DNA of 27,503 bases from MESE01 sp036675035. Lineage in GTDB: Bacteria > Pseudomonadota > Gammaproteobacteria > Burkholderiales > Burkholderiaceae_D. Under the pieces are notes generated by a model that searched no databases, had not been told where the DNA came from, and saw only the letters and a list, made by a program, of their open reading frames with translations. Positions 1 through 6,878 of this stretch are shown here, in pieces. The position numbers were made by a program, and so were the translations under genes. Each line of letters begins with the position of its first letter. Position 1 is the stretch's first letter. The DNA is taken from NCBI GenBank assembly GCA_036675035.1, contig JAKFFO010000225.1, positions 1 to 27,503 on the forward strand, given 5' to 3'.

Positions 1-156
1 ATGGCGCTCGGCGCCAATGCAACCCAGGGGATACCGCTGCTGTCCAACTTGCTGTCACCGGATCGCTGGCTGTTGTGGCTGGGCGTCCTGTTTATTCTTT
101 CGGTATATTTCTTCCCGACCGGCATCGTCGGGAAATTGCGGACATGGAAAAAATGA
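1..156 (+). CDS. livM: C-terminal end of a branched-chain amino acid ABC transporter permease (LivM-like), 5' truncated by the window edge
   Basis: Frame 1 is open from base 1 and stops with TGA at 154-156, giving 51 residues. The visible part is one hydrophobic segment (roughly residues 22-38, rich in W, L, V and F) followed by FFPTGIVGKLR and a basic tail. A final membrane helix followed by a FPxGIxG turn and a short cytoplasmic basic tail is how LivM-type permeases of the HAAT family end. Such permeases form the inner-membrane channel for branched-chain amino acids or related acids. The ATG at base 1 is simply an in-frame codon, and the true start lies outside the window. The gene overlaps the next one, so an operon is likely. 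The family call rests on a short C-terminus only. Confidence 0.7.
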   Translation: MALGANATQGIPLLSNLLSPDRWLLWLGVLFILSVYFFPTGIVGKLRTWKK

Positions 157-992
157 TGCAGCCGGCTTCCAATTACATGAAATGCCGAGGCAGAGAGATC
201 CATTATGTCGAATGGGGCAACCCGGCTGCACCGGCATTGATCCTGTGGCACGGGCTGGCGCGCACCGGTCGCGACTTCGATGATCTTGCAGCGGCACTAT
301 CGGATAGCTATCGCATCATCTGTCCGGACACGATCGGACGCGGTCTGTCGCAATGGAGTCCGGATCCGGACCATGAATACTGCCTGGCGTTTTACGCACG
401 GCTGGCCGAATCATTGGCCGATCAGCTCGGCATTGAACGCATGCGCTGGGTCGGCACATCGATGGGCGGTGCAATCGGCCTGGTAGCGGCAGCAACCACG
501 CTGAAGGGTCGCGTCAGCCACCTGGTACTCAATGACATCGGCATATCGCCGGTACCGGCGGCAATCGAGCGGATCAAATCCTACGCAGGCAATCCCGCAC
601 AATTCGATACCGTGACCGAATTCGAATCCTATCTGCGTACCATCTACCTGCCGTACGGATGGCAAAGCGATGCGCAATGGCGGCGCATGGCGGAAACTTC
701 GGTGCGGCGCCTGCCGAGCGGGAAGATTACCGCTCATTACGATCCGGCAATGGTGCGCCAGTTTATTGTTCATCCCGATGACTATTTCATGGCGGATGCT
801 TACGATACGCTGGACATGCCGACCCTGGTGTTGCGCGGTGAAAACTCGGATTTACTGCTTCCGGAAACTGCACACGAAATGACACGACGCGGTCCGCGCG
901 CGCAGCTGGAGGTGATTTCCGGCTGCGGGCATGCGCCGTGCCTGAATGTTCCGGACCAGATCGGGATAGTGCGCCGCTTTTTGGCGAAGTAG
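144..992 (+). CDS. alpha/beta-fold hydrolase
   Basis: A 282-residue alpha/beta hydrolase, normal length for the single-domain family. Visible elements are the oxyanion motif HG (LWHGLART), the nucleophile elbow GTSMGG with Ser106, the acid Asp236 (RGENSD) and His263 (CGHAP), so the catalytic triad is complete. The segment between nucleophile and acid is a helical cap of about 80 residues. No signal peptide is seen, so it is probably a cytoplasmic esterase, C-C hydrolase or lactonase; the substrate cannot be read from sequence. ATG 144 is chosen because GGGAAA lies about 10 bases upstream. ATG 153 overlaps the permease stop as ATGA and is a real alternative. The overlap with a LivM-type permease suggests the hydrolase acts on something that transporter brings in. 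Confidence 0.88.
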   Translation: MEKMMQPASNYMKCRGREIHYVEWGNPAAPALILWHGLARTGRDFDDLAAALSDSYRIICPDTIGRGLSQWSPDPDHEYCLAFYARLAESLADQLGIERMRWVGTSMGGAIGLVAAATTLKGRVSHLVLNDIGISPVPAAIERIKSYAGNPAQFDTVTEFESYLRTIYLPYGWQSDAQWRRMAETSVRRLPSGKITAHYDPAMVRQFIVHPDDYFMADAYDTLDMPTLVLRGENSDLLLPETAHEMTRRGPRAQLEVISGCGHAPCLNVPDQIGIVRRFLAK

Positions 993-1002
993 CGCTTCGG
1001 CC

Positions 1003-1014
1003 ATCCGGCCGGAT
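1003..1014. other. 12-bp perfect palindrome after the hydrolase gene
   Basis: ATCCGGCCGGAT is a perfect palindrome starting 11 bases after the hydrolase stop codon, within a wider imperfect dyad (CCATC...GATGG). No T-run follows, so it is not a classical intrinsic terminator. It may be a weak hairpin at the transcript end or a protein-binding site. Confidence 0.3.
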
Positions 1015-1206
1015 TGATGGATCCTGCAGAAGGTCTAACCAGGCAAACCACTTTATTCGCGCGCCTGTGCGGACGTGCTCGGTCTGCCCTCTTGGCCTGT
1101 AGATAATCCGCGAGAAAATCCATACCTGGCCCGGCAAATCGGGCAGGCCACACGGATTTCGGCTTTGCGCTACACTCGTTTTCCTCTTATTCGATTATCT
1201 ACTGCC

Positions 1207-2424
1207 ATGTTTACCGTTTCCCGCGCCCCGGAGTTAAAAGCCGTCCTGATCGCAAGCGGCGTCGTGCTGACGCTGGCAATGGGCGTGCGTCACGGCTTCG
1301 GATTCTGGCTGCAACCGATTTCGCAGGCGCAGGGATGGACGCGCGAAACTTTTTCGCTGGCGCTGGCCTTGCAGAACCTGATGTGGGGCGTGTTCGGCCC
1401 GTTCGCCGGCATGGCGGCGGATCGCTTCGGCACTGCGCGCGTGGTCATCGTCGGCGCAGTCTTGTACATGGCAGGCTTGTTGTGGATGGCACTGGTCGAC
1501 CAGCCGGTACTGTTCGTGGTGGGCTCGGGCGTCCTGATCGGCGCCGCATTGTCATGCACCGCGTTCGGCGCGATCAGCGGCATTATCGGACGGGTATCGC
1601 CCGAATCCAAAAGATCATGGGCGTTCGGCATTTCTTCCGCGGCCGGTTCGTTTGGCCAATTCGTGATGATGCCGATCGAGCAGCAACTGATATCGGCGAC
1701 CGGCTGGCAAAACGCGTTTTTCCTGCTCGCCGCGCTGGTGGTGATCGCCATGATCCCGATGGCATACTGGCTGCGCGAACCGGCGGTCGTCAAATCGACT
1801 GGGCGCGAGCAAAGCATCTGGGAAGCGACAAGGGAAGCGTTTGCCTATCGACCGTTTCTGCTGCTGGTGGCCGGCTATTTCGTCTGCGGTTTTCAGGTCG
1901 TATTCATTGCGGTACACCTGCCCGCCTATTTGAAAGACAAGGGCCTCATGGACCCGAACATCGCGGTGGTCGCATTGGCATTGATCGGCCTGTTCAATAT
2001 TTTCGGCTCGTTCTCTGCGGGCAAGCTCGGCGGCACGCTGCCGAAACGATATTTGCTTTCATCGATTTATATCGGTCGTGCGGTCATCATTTCCCTGTTC
2101 CTGCTCGCGCCTTTGTCATCGTGGTCGGTGTATATCTTTTCGGCTGCGATGGGATTGCTGTGGCTATCGACCGTGCCGCTGACCAACGGCGTCATTGCCG
2201 GCATTTTTGGCGTAAAGTATCTATCGATGCTGTCCGGATTCGTGTTTTTCTCGCACCAGGTCGGCAGTTTTCTGGGCGTGTGGCTGGGTGGTTATTTGTA
2301 TGCCCGACAAGGAAGTTACAACACGGTCTGGATGATTACGATTGCATTAGGCGTGTTCGCGGCTTTGATCAACCTGCCGATCAATGAAAAGCCGATCAAG
2401 CGCACCCAACCGGCATTGGCTTGA
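1207..2424 (+). CDS. major facilitator superfamily transporter
   Basis: A 405-residue, very hydrophobic protein with about twelve predicted membrane segments, the standard MFS size. MFS signature motif A is visible between helices 2 and 3 as GMAADRFGTARV. The N-terminal WLQPISQAQGW(T)RE pattern resembles the oxalate/formate and monocarboxylate porter branch, so an organic acid is a plausible substrate, but this is inferred. ATG 1207 puts a short polar N-terminus directly before helix 1. The open frame continues upstream to 1075, but that extension is polar, arginine-rich and lies in intergenic-type sequence. No clear Shine-Dalgarno precedes 1207. The 46-residue gene starts 9 bases after its stop and probably shares the transcript. 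Confidence 0.9.
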   Translation: MFTVSRAPELKAVLIASGVVLTLAMGVRHGFGFWLQPISQAQGWTRETFSLALALQNLMWGVFGPFAGMAADRFGTARVVIVGAVLYMAGLLWMALVDQPVLFVVGSGVLIGAALSCTAFGAISGIIGRVSPESKRSWAFGISSAAGSFGQFVMMPIEQQLISATGWQNAFFLLAALVVIAMIPMAYWLREPAVVKSTGREQSIWEATREAFAYRPFLLLVAGYFVCGFQVVFIAVHLPAYLKDKGLMDPNIAVVALALIGLFNIFGSFSAGKLGGTLPKRYLLSSIYIGRAVIISLFLLAPLSSWSVYIFSAAMGLLWLSTVPLTNGVIAGIFGVKYLSMLSGFVFFSHQVGSFLGVWLGGYLYARQGSYNTVWMITIALGVFAALINLPINEKPIKRTQPALA

Positions 2425-2433
2425 TACAAACAA

Positions 2434-2574
2434 ATGGATACTGTCTTTCACGCACGCATCAAGCGCTGGCTGCTGGGCACTGCCTTCGCAGCGGTGCTGA
2501 CGTTCGCGTTCATGGCCTATCTGCGACCCGAATTCGTGGTCGATCTGGCGAATCGCATCATCATGTGCTTTTGA
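2434..2574 (+). CDS. small single-pass membrane protein, 46 residues
   Basis: An ATG 9 bases after the MFS stop opens a 46-codon frame ending TGA at 2572-2574. The product has a short basic N-terminus (MDTVFHARIKRW), one hydrophobic helix (about residues 13-29) and an amphipathic tail. This is a typical small bitopic inner-membrane protein with the N-terminus inside by the positive-inside rule. The tight spacing suggests translational coupling with the transporter and possibly an accessory role. No family is recognised. It could be a chance frame, but the charge layout and position favour a real gene. Confidence 0.55.
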   Translation: MDTVFHARIKRWLLGTAFAAVLTFAFMAYLRPEFVVDLANRIIMCF

Positions 2575-2615
2575 ATCAGATCAATGATCGGCAGTCCGTA
2601 CCGCGCGCCAATTCA

Positions 2616-4406
2616 TCAAGGCAGGTAAAAGCCGGATGATCCGTCCTGGCCGGTACGTTCCTTCCATTGTGAAAAATTGAGAGCCTCTCCATTGAAATTG
2701 GCAAATATCGACGACGAACTCTCGTATCGGTTGTCGCTGTACGAACCAAACTGAAGCACCGATGCGGCACCCAGGTCGCTGCTGATGCGGTAGGTCTCCT
2801 CATGATTTTGCGACACGAAGCGATTGCCCGAAACCTTATTGTTGCGCACCCGATCCCCGCTTGCTGTTTCCGCCATCTGGATATGGGCCTGAGTGTTCTG
2901 CATGAACGTATTGCCGGCAATCGTATTGTCGAAGCTGTCGAAGATCATCAGACCGTTGCCGCTGGCGCTGATGGTGTTGTTCGCAACGGTCACGCCGTTG
3001 GCGGCACCATCAAGCTGGATTCCCCATGCAAGCCGTTGAAGCGAGCCGACGTTCTTGATGACATTTCCCGTAACTTGCGAATTGAGCGGCAGCTTGTCCG
3101 GCGCGGATGCATACATGCCGCCGCAATCGGCGAGGGTCATGCAGGCGCTGTCCACCGTATTGCCTGAGACGACCGCATTGCGGAAAAAGCGGATGCCGAT
3201 GTAGCCGGAATTGCTGACCAGATTTCCCGAGACGGTAGCACCGACGCTCTCCGATAAATAAATGCCCGCGTGCGCATTGGTCGGCATACCGGTGACTCCC
3301 GATCCATCGATTCGCGAATGCTTGATGCTTTCCTCTCCCCCGCCCCAGCGCACCAGAATGCCGTCATGGCGCGAATTGCGCACGGCGGTTCCGGCCACCG
3401 ATAAACCGGAGCCGCCCGAATTGACAATTCCATTCGCGGAAGAGTTGATGATATCGACGTTGGCGACAGCCAGACCGGTCGCGCCGACTGCATTGATGCC
3501 ATTGGCGGCGCCGTAGATCCGGATATCTTCAAGCGCGATTGCAGACGAATTCGCCGCGTCGACCCCATGTCTGTCAGGCGAAGCCGAGACCCGACCTTCC
3601 GGCGATTTGCCGTCCGGCGCCCATACATACAGCCTGCCGTCGCTTACCGCCCATTCGCCAGGCTCGTCCAGCATCCAGAGTTTTCCTTCGACATAAAAAG
3701 GCACCTGCCCGCTTGGCGCGTAGCCGTCGAATGCCGGATTGCCGGTTGGCTCCAATGCCATTTGATTGCCGGAATAGCCAGTGATTCTGCGCGCATCGAT
3801 GGACCAGTCGAAAGCCCGGAACACCAGTGTTGCGCCGGCCAGATCATTATTCGGCATCGCAAAATTCAAGCTGCTTGCGCTTGCACTATCAGCCCTGGCC
3901 CAGGTTTGCGAGCGGTTGGGCCAGTGTGCCAATCGTTGCGGATGACCGTCGAAAAGCAATTGCGCGACATCGAAGGCGATCGGCGCGGAAAAAATACTTC
4001 CCTGATGTGCAGTCCATCCTGCGACGCTCTGTCCTGGCGTTATCGTCGCTTTGCCGCAGGTGCCGACCGTCTTTACTGTGACGCCGGATTTCCCTTTCAG
4101 GTCCAGCGTGCCGTGGTAGACGCGGCCGCATTGCAATTCAAGCACGCTACCGTTGCCGATATTCGACGGCATGGGCAACGACGGCTGAGTCTTGATCAAC
4201 GACGCGACTGCCGATGGATCCGAATCCGACTCCGAAGCCAATGATGCAGGCGCCGATACATCCGGCGCCGCTCCCGACGTCTTGCCGAGTGTGTCCTGAC
4301 CAGATGATCCACCGCAAGCTGCAACGACTGCGGACAGCAATGCACCGGACAGGAGCGGCATCCCCTTGGCGAAAAAACCGGTTGTATTCTTTTTTGTATT
4401 CTTCAT
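2616..4406 (-). CDS. exported right-handed parallel beta-helix repeat lipoprotein
   Basis: A 596-residue protein starting with a lipoprotein signal: basic n-region MKNTKKN, hydrophobic stretch, and lipobox VVAAC with Cys31 as the acylation site. A Ser/Ala/Asp linker follows (about residues 32-75). The body is a right-handed beta-helix of the NosD/pectate-lyase-like type: many short coils with repeating Asn/Gly/Val patterns such as SGNLVSNSG, SGNTVDS, VANNTISASGNGL and AGNTFMQNT. Residues about 78-280 form a cap region similar to those preceding polysaccharide lyase or epimerase helices. An outer-membrane-anchored glycan-binding, lyase or epimerase role is plausible, but no catalytic residues can be assigned. 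The start is fixed by the signal peptide; an in-frame ATG 42 codons upstream would bury it. It is convergent with the small gene at 2434. Confidence 0.85.
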   Translation of the reverse strand: MKNTKKNTTGFFAKGMPLLSGALLSAVVAACGGSSGQDTLGKTSGAAPDVSAPASLASESDSDPSAVASLIKTQPSLPMPSNIGNGSVLELQCGRVYHGTLDLKGKSGVTVKTVGTCGKATITPGQSVAGWTAHQGSIFSAPIAFDVAQLLFDGHPQRLAHWPNRSQTWARADSASASSLNFAMPNNDLAGATLVFRAFDWSIDARRITGYSGNQMALEPTGNPAFDGYAPSGQVPFYVEGKLWMLDEPGEWAVSDGRLYVWAPDGKSPEGRVSASPDRHGVDAANSSAIALEDIRIYGAANGINAVGATGLAVANVDIINSSANGIVNSGGSGLSVAGTAVRNSRHDGILVRWGGGEESIKHSRIDGSGVTGMPTNAHAGIYLSESVGATVSGNLVSNSGYIGIRFFRNAVVSGNTVDSACMTLADCGGMYASAPDKLPLNSQVTGNVIKNVGSLQRLAWGIQLDGAANGVTVANNTISASGNGLMIFDSFDNTIAGNTFMQNTQAHIQMAETASGDRVRNNKVSGNRFVSQNHEETYRISSDLGAASVLQFGSYSDNRYESSSSIFANFNGEALNFSQWKERTGQDGSSGFYLP

Positions 4407-4555
4407 TGATGCTTTTGATAATTGTTTGACCAGGCCGCCCTGCTTCGCCGGCGCACGCCTGGCGAGAAAAGCGTTTTGTGGGCGGGGTACCAATTTCCAT
4501 TTCGGAAAAACTGCTCCAGTCATGGACTCCACTGCCGCTTAAAAGTTTCCAGTAA

Positions 4556-4585
4556 ATAATATGGATTCGGCACGACCTGCCGAAT
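4556..4585 (-). promoter_or_regulatory. candidate promoter with overlapping operator dyad for the beta-helix lipoprotein
   Basis: On the minus strand a TATTAT -10 element (4561-4556) is preceded by a perfect 8-bp inverted repeat, ATTCGGCA-CGACC-TGCCGAAT (4565-4585), covering the spacer and the place where a -35 would sit (a weak TTCGGC). A dyad in that position is the usual layout for a repressor, or an activator replacing a poor -35. The implied 5' leader is about 140 nt. This is a reading by eye, and the dyad itself is exact. Confidence 0.4.
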
Positions 4586-4690
4586 TGACGGTTTTGTATC
4601 GCAGCTTTCGCAGGCCGTACCGGCTGACTCTGGTATGGTTTTTCATTCTCAACCTGTCCATTTCCGGCCCGCCGGATAAATTCCGGATTC

Positions 4691-4734
4691 GAAAGCAAGA
4701 GTCGGAGCGCGGCATGCCGGCATCCCGCTAGAAT
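4691..4734 (+). promoter_or_regulatory. candidate ada promoter with a possible Ada-binding box
   Basis: A -10-like TAGAAT lies at 4729-4734, implying a start near 4741 and a leader of about 23 nt. About 17 bp upstream the -35 region is poor (AGCGCG), as expected for an activator-dependent promoter. Just upstream of it is GAAAGCAAG (4691-4699), which resembles the A-rich/GCAA elements methylated Ada recognises in Escherichia coli. A 10-bp palindrome CGGCATGCCG (4710-4719) lies in between. The match to the Ada box is partial. Confidence 0.35.
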
Positions 4735-4763
4735 GGATACATTGGTTCACGAACCCGGCACGG

Positions 4764-5858
4764 ATGACAGCCATGCAAACCATGACCTTGAAACAAGATA
4801 TTCGACCCGCTTCCTATCCGGACGACGGCGAGCGATGGGCGGCAGTGACGCGGCGTGACGCCGCTGCGGATGGACAGTTCTTTTATTCGGTGTCGACCAC
4901 CGGCGTGTTCTGCCGTCCGAGCTGTCCATCCCGAACCGCAAGGCGGGAAAATGTGCGCTTCCATACGACGTCTGCTGAAGCGCAGCAGGCCGGCTTTCGT
5001 CCATGCAAACGGTGCAAGCCGGATCAGCCGGTGCTGGCAAAAAGACATGCGGCAATGGTCGCTAAAGCATGCCGGTTGATCGAGACCGCCGACACCGTTC
5101 CGAGCCTGGACTTCCTGGCACAGGCTGCCGGCATCAGCCGCTACCATTTTCATCGGATCTTCAAGGAAATCGCAGGGGTGACGCCAAAGGCATACGCAGC
5201 CGCGCGGCGCGACCGGCGGGTACGCGACAATCTGGTCCGCAGCGAATCGGTGACTGCGGCCATTTACGATTCCGGTTTCAATTCCAATGGACGCTTTTAT
5301 GCCAACGCCGATCAGCTGCTGGGAATGAAACCGGCGAGTTTTCGTACCGGCGCTGCCAATCTCGATATTCGTTTCGCAGTGGGCCAGTGTTCGCTGGGCG
5401 CCATCCTGGTCGCCGCTACCGAAAGAGGTGTCTGCGCAATCCTGATCGACGACGATCCGGATTTCCTGGTGCGCAATCTCCAGGATCGATTTCCTCTTGC
5501 GAACCTGATCGGTGGCGATTCCAGGTTTGAGCGGATGGTGGCACAAGTGGTCGGTTTCGTGGAAGCCCCGGCGCTCGGCCTCGATTTGCCGCTGGACGTG
5601 CGCGGGACGGTGTTCCAGCAACGGATCTGGCAGGCGCTACGGCAAATTACACCGGGCTCGACGATCAGCTATACCGAACTCGCGAAGCGTATCGGCGCAC
5701 CGAAAGCCGTGCGTGCTGTCGCGCAAGCCTGCGCTGCGAACGCGATTGCGGTCGCGATACCGTGTCATCGGGTGGTGCGCAGCGACGGCTCGATTTCCGG
5801 CTATCGCTGGGGCGTAGAGCGCAAGCGCGTCCTGTTGCAGCGTGAAGCGATCAAATGA
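4764..5858 (+). CDS. ada: bifunctional DNA alkylation-repair methyltransferase and transcriptional regulator Ada
   Basis: A 364-residue full-length Ada. The N-terminal zinc domain has its four cysteines Cys50, Cys54, Cys81 and Cys84 (FCRPSC and CKRC). In E. coli Ada, the first of these accepts methyl groups from phosphotriesters. An AraC-type helix-turn-helix follows (about 92-195, with ISRYHFHRIFKEIAGVTPKAY). The C-terminal O6-methylguanine methyltransferase domain carries the suicide cysteine Cys334 in PCHRV and the GYRWG element. Methylated Ada activates its own operon and other repair genes. Everything needed for both activities is present. The start is uncertain within about 7 codons (ATG 4764, 4773 or 4782). 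alkB follows after 18 bp, matching the classical ada-alkB operon. Confidence 0.97.
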   Translation: MTAMQTMTLKQDIRPASYPDDGERWAAVTRRDAAADGQFFYSVSTTGVFCRPSCPSRTARRENVRFHTTSAEAQQAGFRPCKRCKPDQPVLAKRHAAMVAKACRLIETADTVPSLDFLAQAAGISRYHFHRIFKEIAGVTPKAYAAARRDRRVRDNLVRSESVTAAIYDSGFNSNGRFYANADQLLGMKPASFRTGAANLDIRFAVGQCSLGAILVAATERGVCAILIDDDPDFLVRNLQDRFPLANLIGGDSRFERMVAQVVGFVEAPALGLDLPLDVRGTVFQQRIWQALRQITPGSTISYTELAKRIGAPKAVRAVAQACAANAIAVAIPCHRVVRSDGSISGYRWGVERKRVLLQREAIK

Positions 5859-5876
5859 AGAACCGGGACAGCGGAA

Positions 5877-6530
5877 ATGACGGGTGATTTATTTGATGGC
5901 CTGCCCGATCCGAATCCGTCGCGGATTCCGTTGGCAGATGGTGCAGTCCTGTTGCGCGGTTTTGTCGCGGATATCGACAATATTCTGGTCAGTGCGGTCG
6001 ACGATGTGATTGCACAGGCGCCTTTGCGCCATCTGGTTACACCGGGCGGACGCCGCATGTCGGTAGCCATGACTTGTTGCGGCCAACTGGGGTGGATATC
6101 GGAACCAAGCGGATATCGGTATGGGCCGATCGATCCTGAAAGTGGATACGCCTGGCCGACCATGCCACCCGTGCTGATGAAAATTGCGACGGACGCAGCG
6201 GCACAAGCGGGATTCGAGAATTTCATGCCGGATGCATGCCTGATCAACTGCTATGAGCCGGGTGCCCGATTGTCGCTGCATCAGGACCGCCACGAGCGTG
6301 ATGCGATCGCACCTATCGTATCGATTTCCTTGGGCCTGCCGGCGATATTTCTGTTCGGCGGCGCACAACGAAACGATCGGCCGCAGCGCTATCGGCTGGC
6401 GCATGGCGACGTTGCAGTGTGGGGCGGGCCGGCGCGATTTGCCTTTCACGGCATCGCGCCGCTTGACGATGGACATCATCCATTGCTGGGACGGCGGCGC
6501 ATGAATGTCACCTTCAGAAAGGTGCGTTGA
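5877..6530 (+). CDS. alkB: alpha-ketoglutarate-dependent DNA/RNA dioxygenase AlkB
   Basis: A 217-residue protein, almost exactly the length of E. coli AlkB (216). It repairs 1-methyladenine and 3-methylcytosine by oxidative demethylation, using Fe(II) and 2-oxoglutarate. The iron ligands are visible as His135 and Asp137 (LHQDRHE) and His191 (FHGI). The 2-oxoglutarate-binding arginines lie in RRRMNVTFRKVR, with Arg214 in the TFR motif. The nucleotide-recognition lid region (GYRYGPIDPESGYAWP) is also recognisable. It lies 18 bp after ada on the same strand, so co-transcription and induction by methylated Ada are expected. Confidence 0.96.
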   Translation: MTGDLFDGLPDPNPSRIPLADGAVLLRGFVADIDNILVSAVDDVIAQAPLRHLVTPGGRRMSVAMTCCGQLGWISEPSGYRYGPIDPESGYAWPTMPPVLMKIATDAAAQAGFENFMPDACLINCYEPGARLSLHQDRHERDAIAPIVSISLGLPAIFLFGGAQRNDRPQRYRLAHGDVAVWGGPARFAFHGIAPLDDGHHPLLGRRRMNVTFRKVR

Positions 6531-6551
6531 TTCGACGTGTTCGGCAGGGGG

Positions 6552-6587
6552 TTGTGCCGGGGCCGCCGCGCGTACAATAGCCGGATG
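6552..6587 (+). promoter_or_regulatory. candidate promoter giving a leaderless mRNA for the DUF3717 gene
   Basis: TACAAT at 6573-6578 is a 5-of-6 match to a sigma70 -10 element, with a weak TTGTGC (6552-6557) 15 bp upstream. The ATG begins at 6585, six bases after the -10, which is where transcription would normally initiate. No Shine-Dalgarno fits in that gap, so the mRNA may begin at or next to the start codon. Confidence 0.45.
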
Positions 6588-6800
6588 GACATCACACTCA
6601 CCGAGCTGGAACAGGCAATCAATTATTGGCGCTCGCTGCGGCCGTCACGCGGCGAAGAACGTGCGCTGTCGCCCGAGGTCAATGCGCTGGCAAATGTCTA
6701 TGCCACGATGATTTTCAAACGAATCAAGACAATGCCGCTGGAACTGATCGACGACACGTCGCAGAAATTGCTCGAATCCTGGCGCAAGCAGGAAAATTGA
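6585..6800 (+). CDS. DUF3717 domain-containing small protein
   Basis: A 71-residue cytoplasmic protein beginning MDITLTELEQAINYWR and containing the conserved ALSPEVNALANVYA block. I recognise this as the DUF3717 family of Burkholderiales, whose members are about this size and have no assigned function. It is predicted all-helical, without signal or membrane segment. ATG 6585 is chosen because family members begin at this MxITLxELExAI sequence. The frame continues upstream to 6537 without homology. It lies 54 bp after alkB but appears to have its own promoter. It is convergent with the radical SAM gene. Confidence 0.85.
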   Translation: MDITLTELEQAINYWRSLRPSRGEERALSPEVNALANVYATMIFKRIKTMPLELIDDTSQKLLESWRKQEN

Positions 6801-6878
6801 TTTGGTCGGCACGACCGGATATGCGCCGGCAATCCGGCAATGTTCGCCCGACCGCCAGCCCGTGCTGAATGCAATGGT

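Larger units (their letters stand above)
4407..4763. other. divergent intergenic region between the beta-helix lipoprotein and ada
   Basis: 357 bp without a convincing gene. It holds the lipoprotein promoter and dyad near 4556-4585 and the ada promoter near 4691-4734. The part next to the lipoprotein could encode an N-terminal extension of it, but a lipoprotein signal starting at 4406 argues against that. Confidence 0.5.

Noticed and set aside
1335..2387. 350-codon frame overlapping the MFS transporter in another frame
   Set aside because: Arg/Gly/His-rich out-of-frame shadow of a transporter with clear membrane helices.
3567..4244. 225-codon plus-strand frame antisense to the beta-helix lipoprotein
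   Set aside because: Composition is that of an antisense shadow, and the minus-strand gene has a signal peptide and repeats.
4407..4532. 42-codon N-terminal extension of the beta-helix protein
   Set aside because: It would bury a lipoprotein signal peptide; the start at 4406 is required for export.
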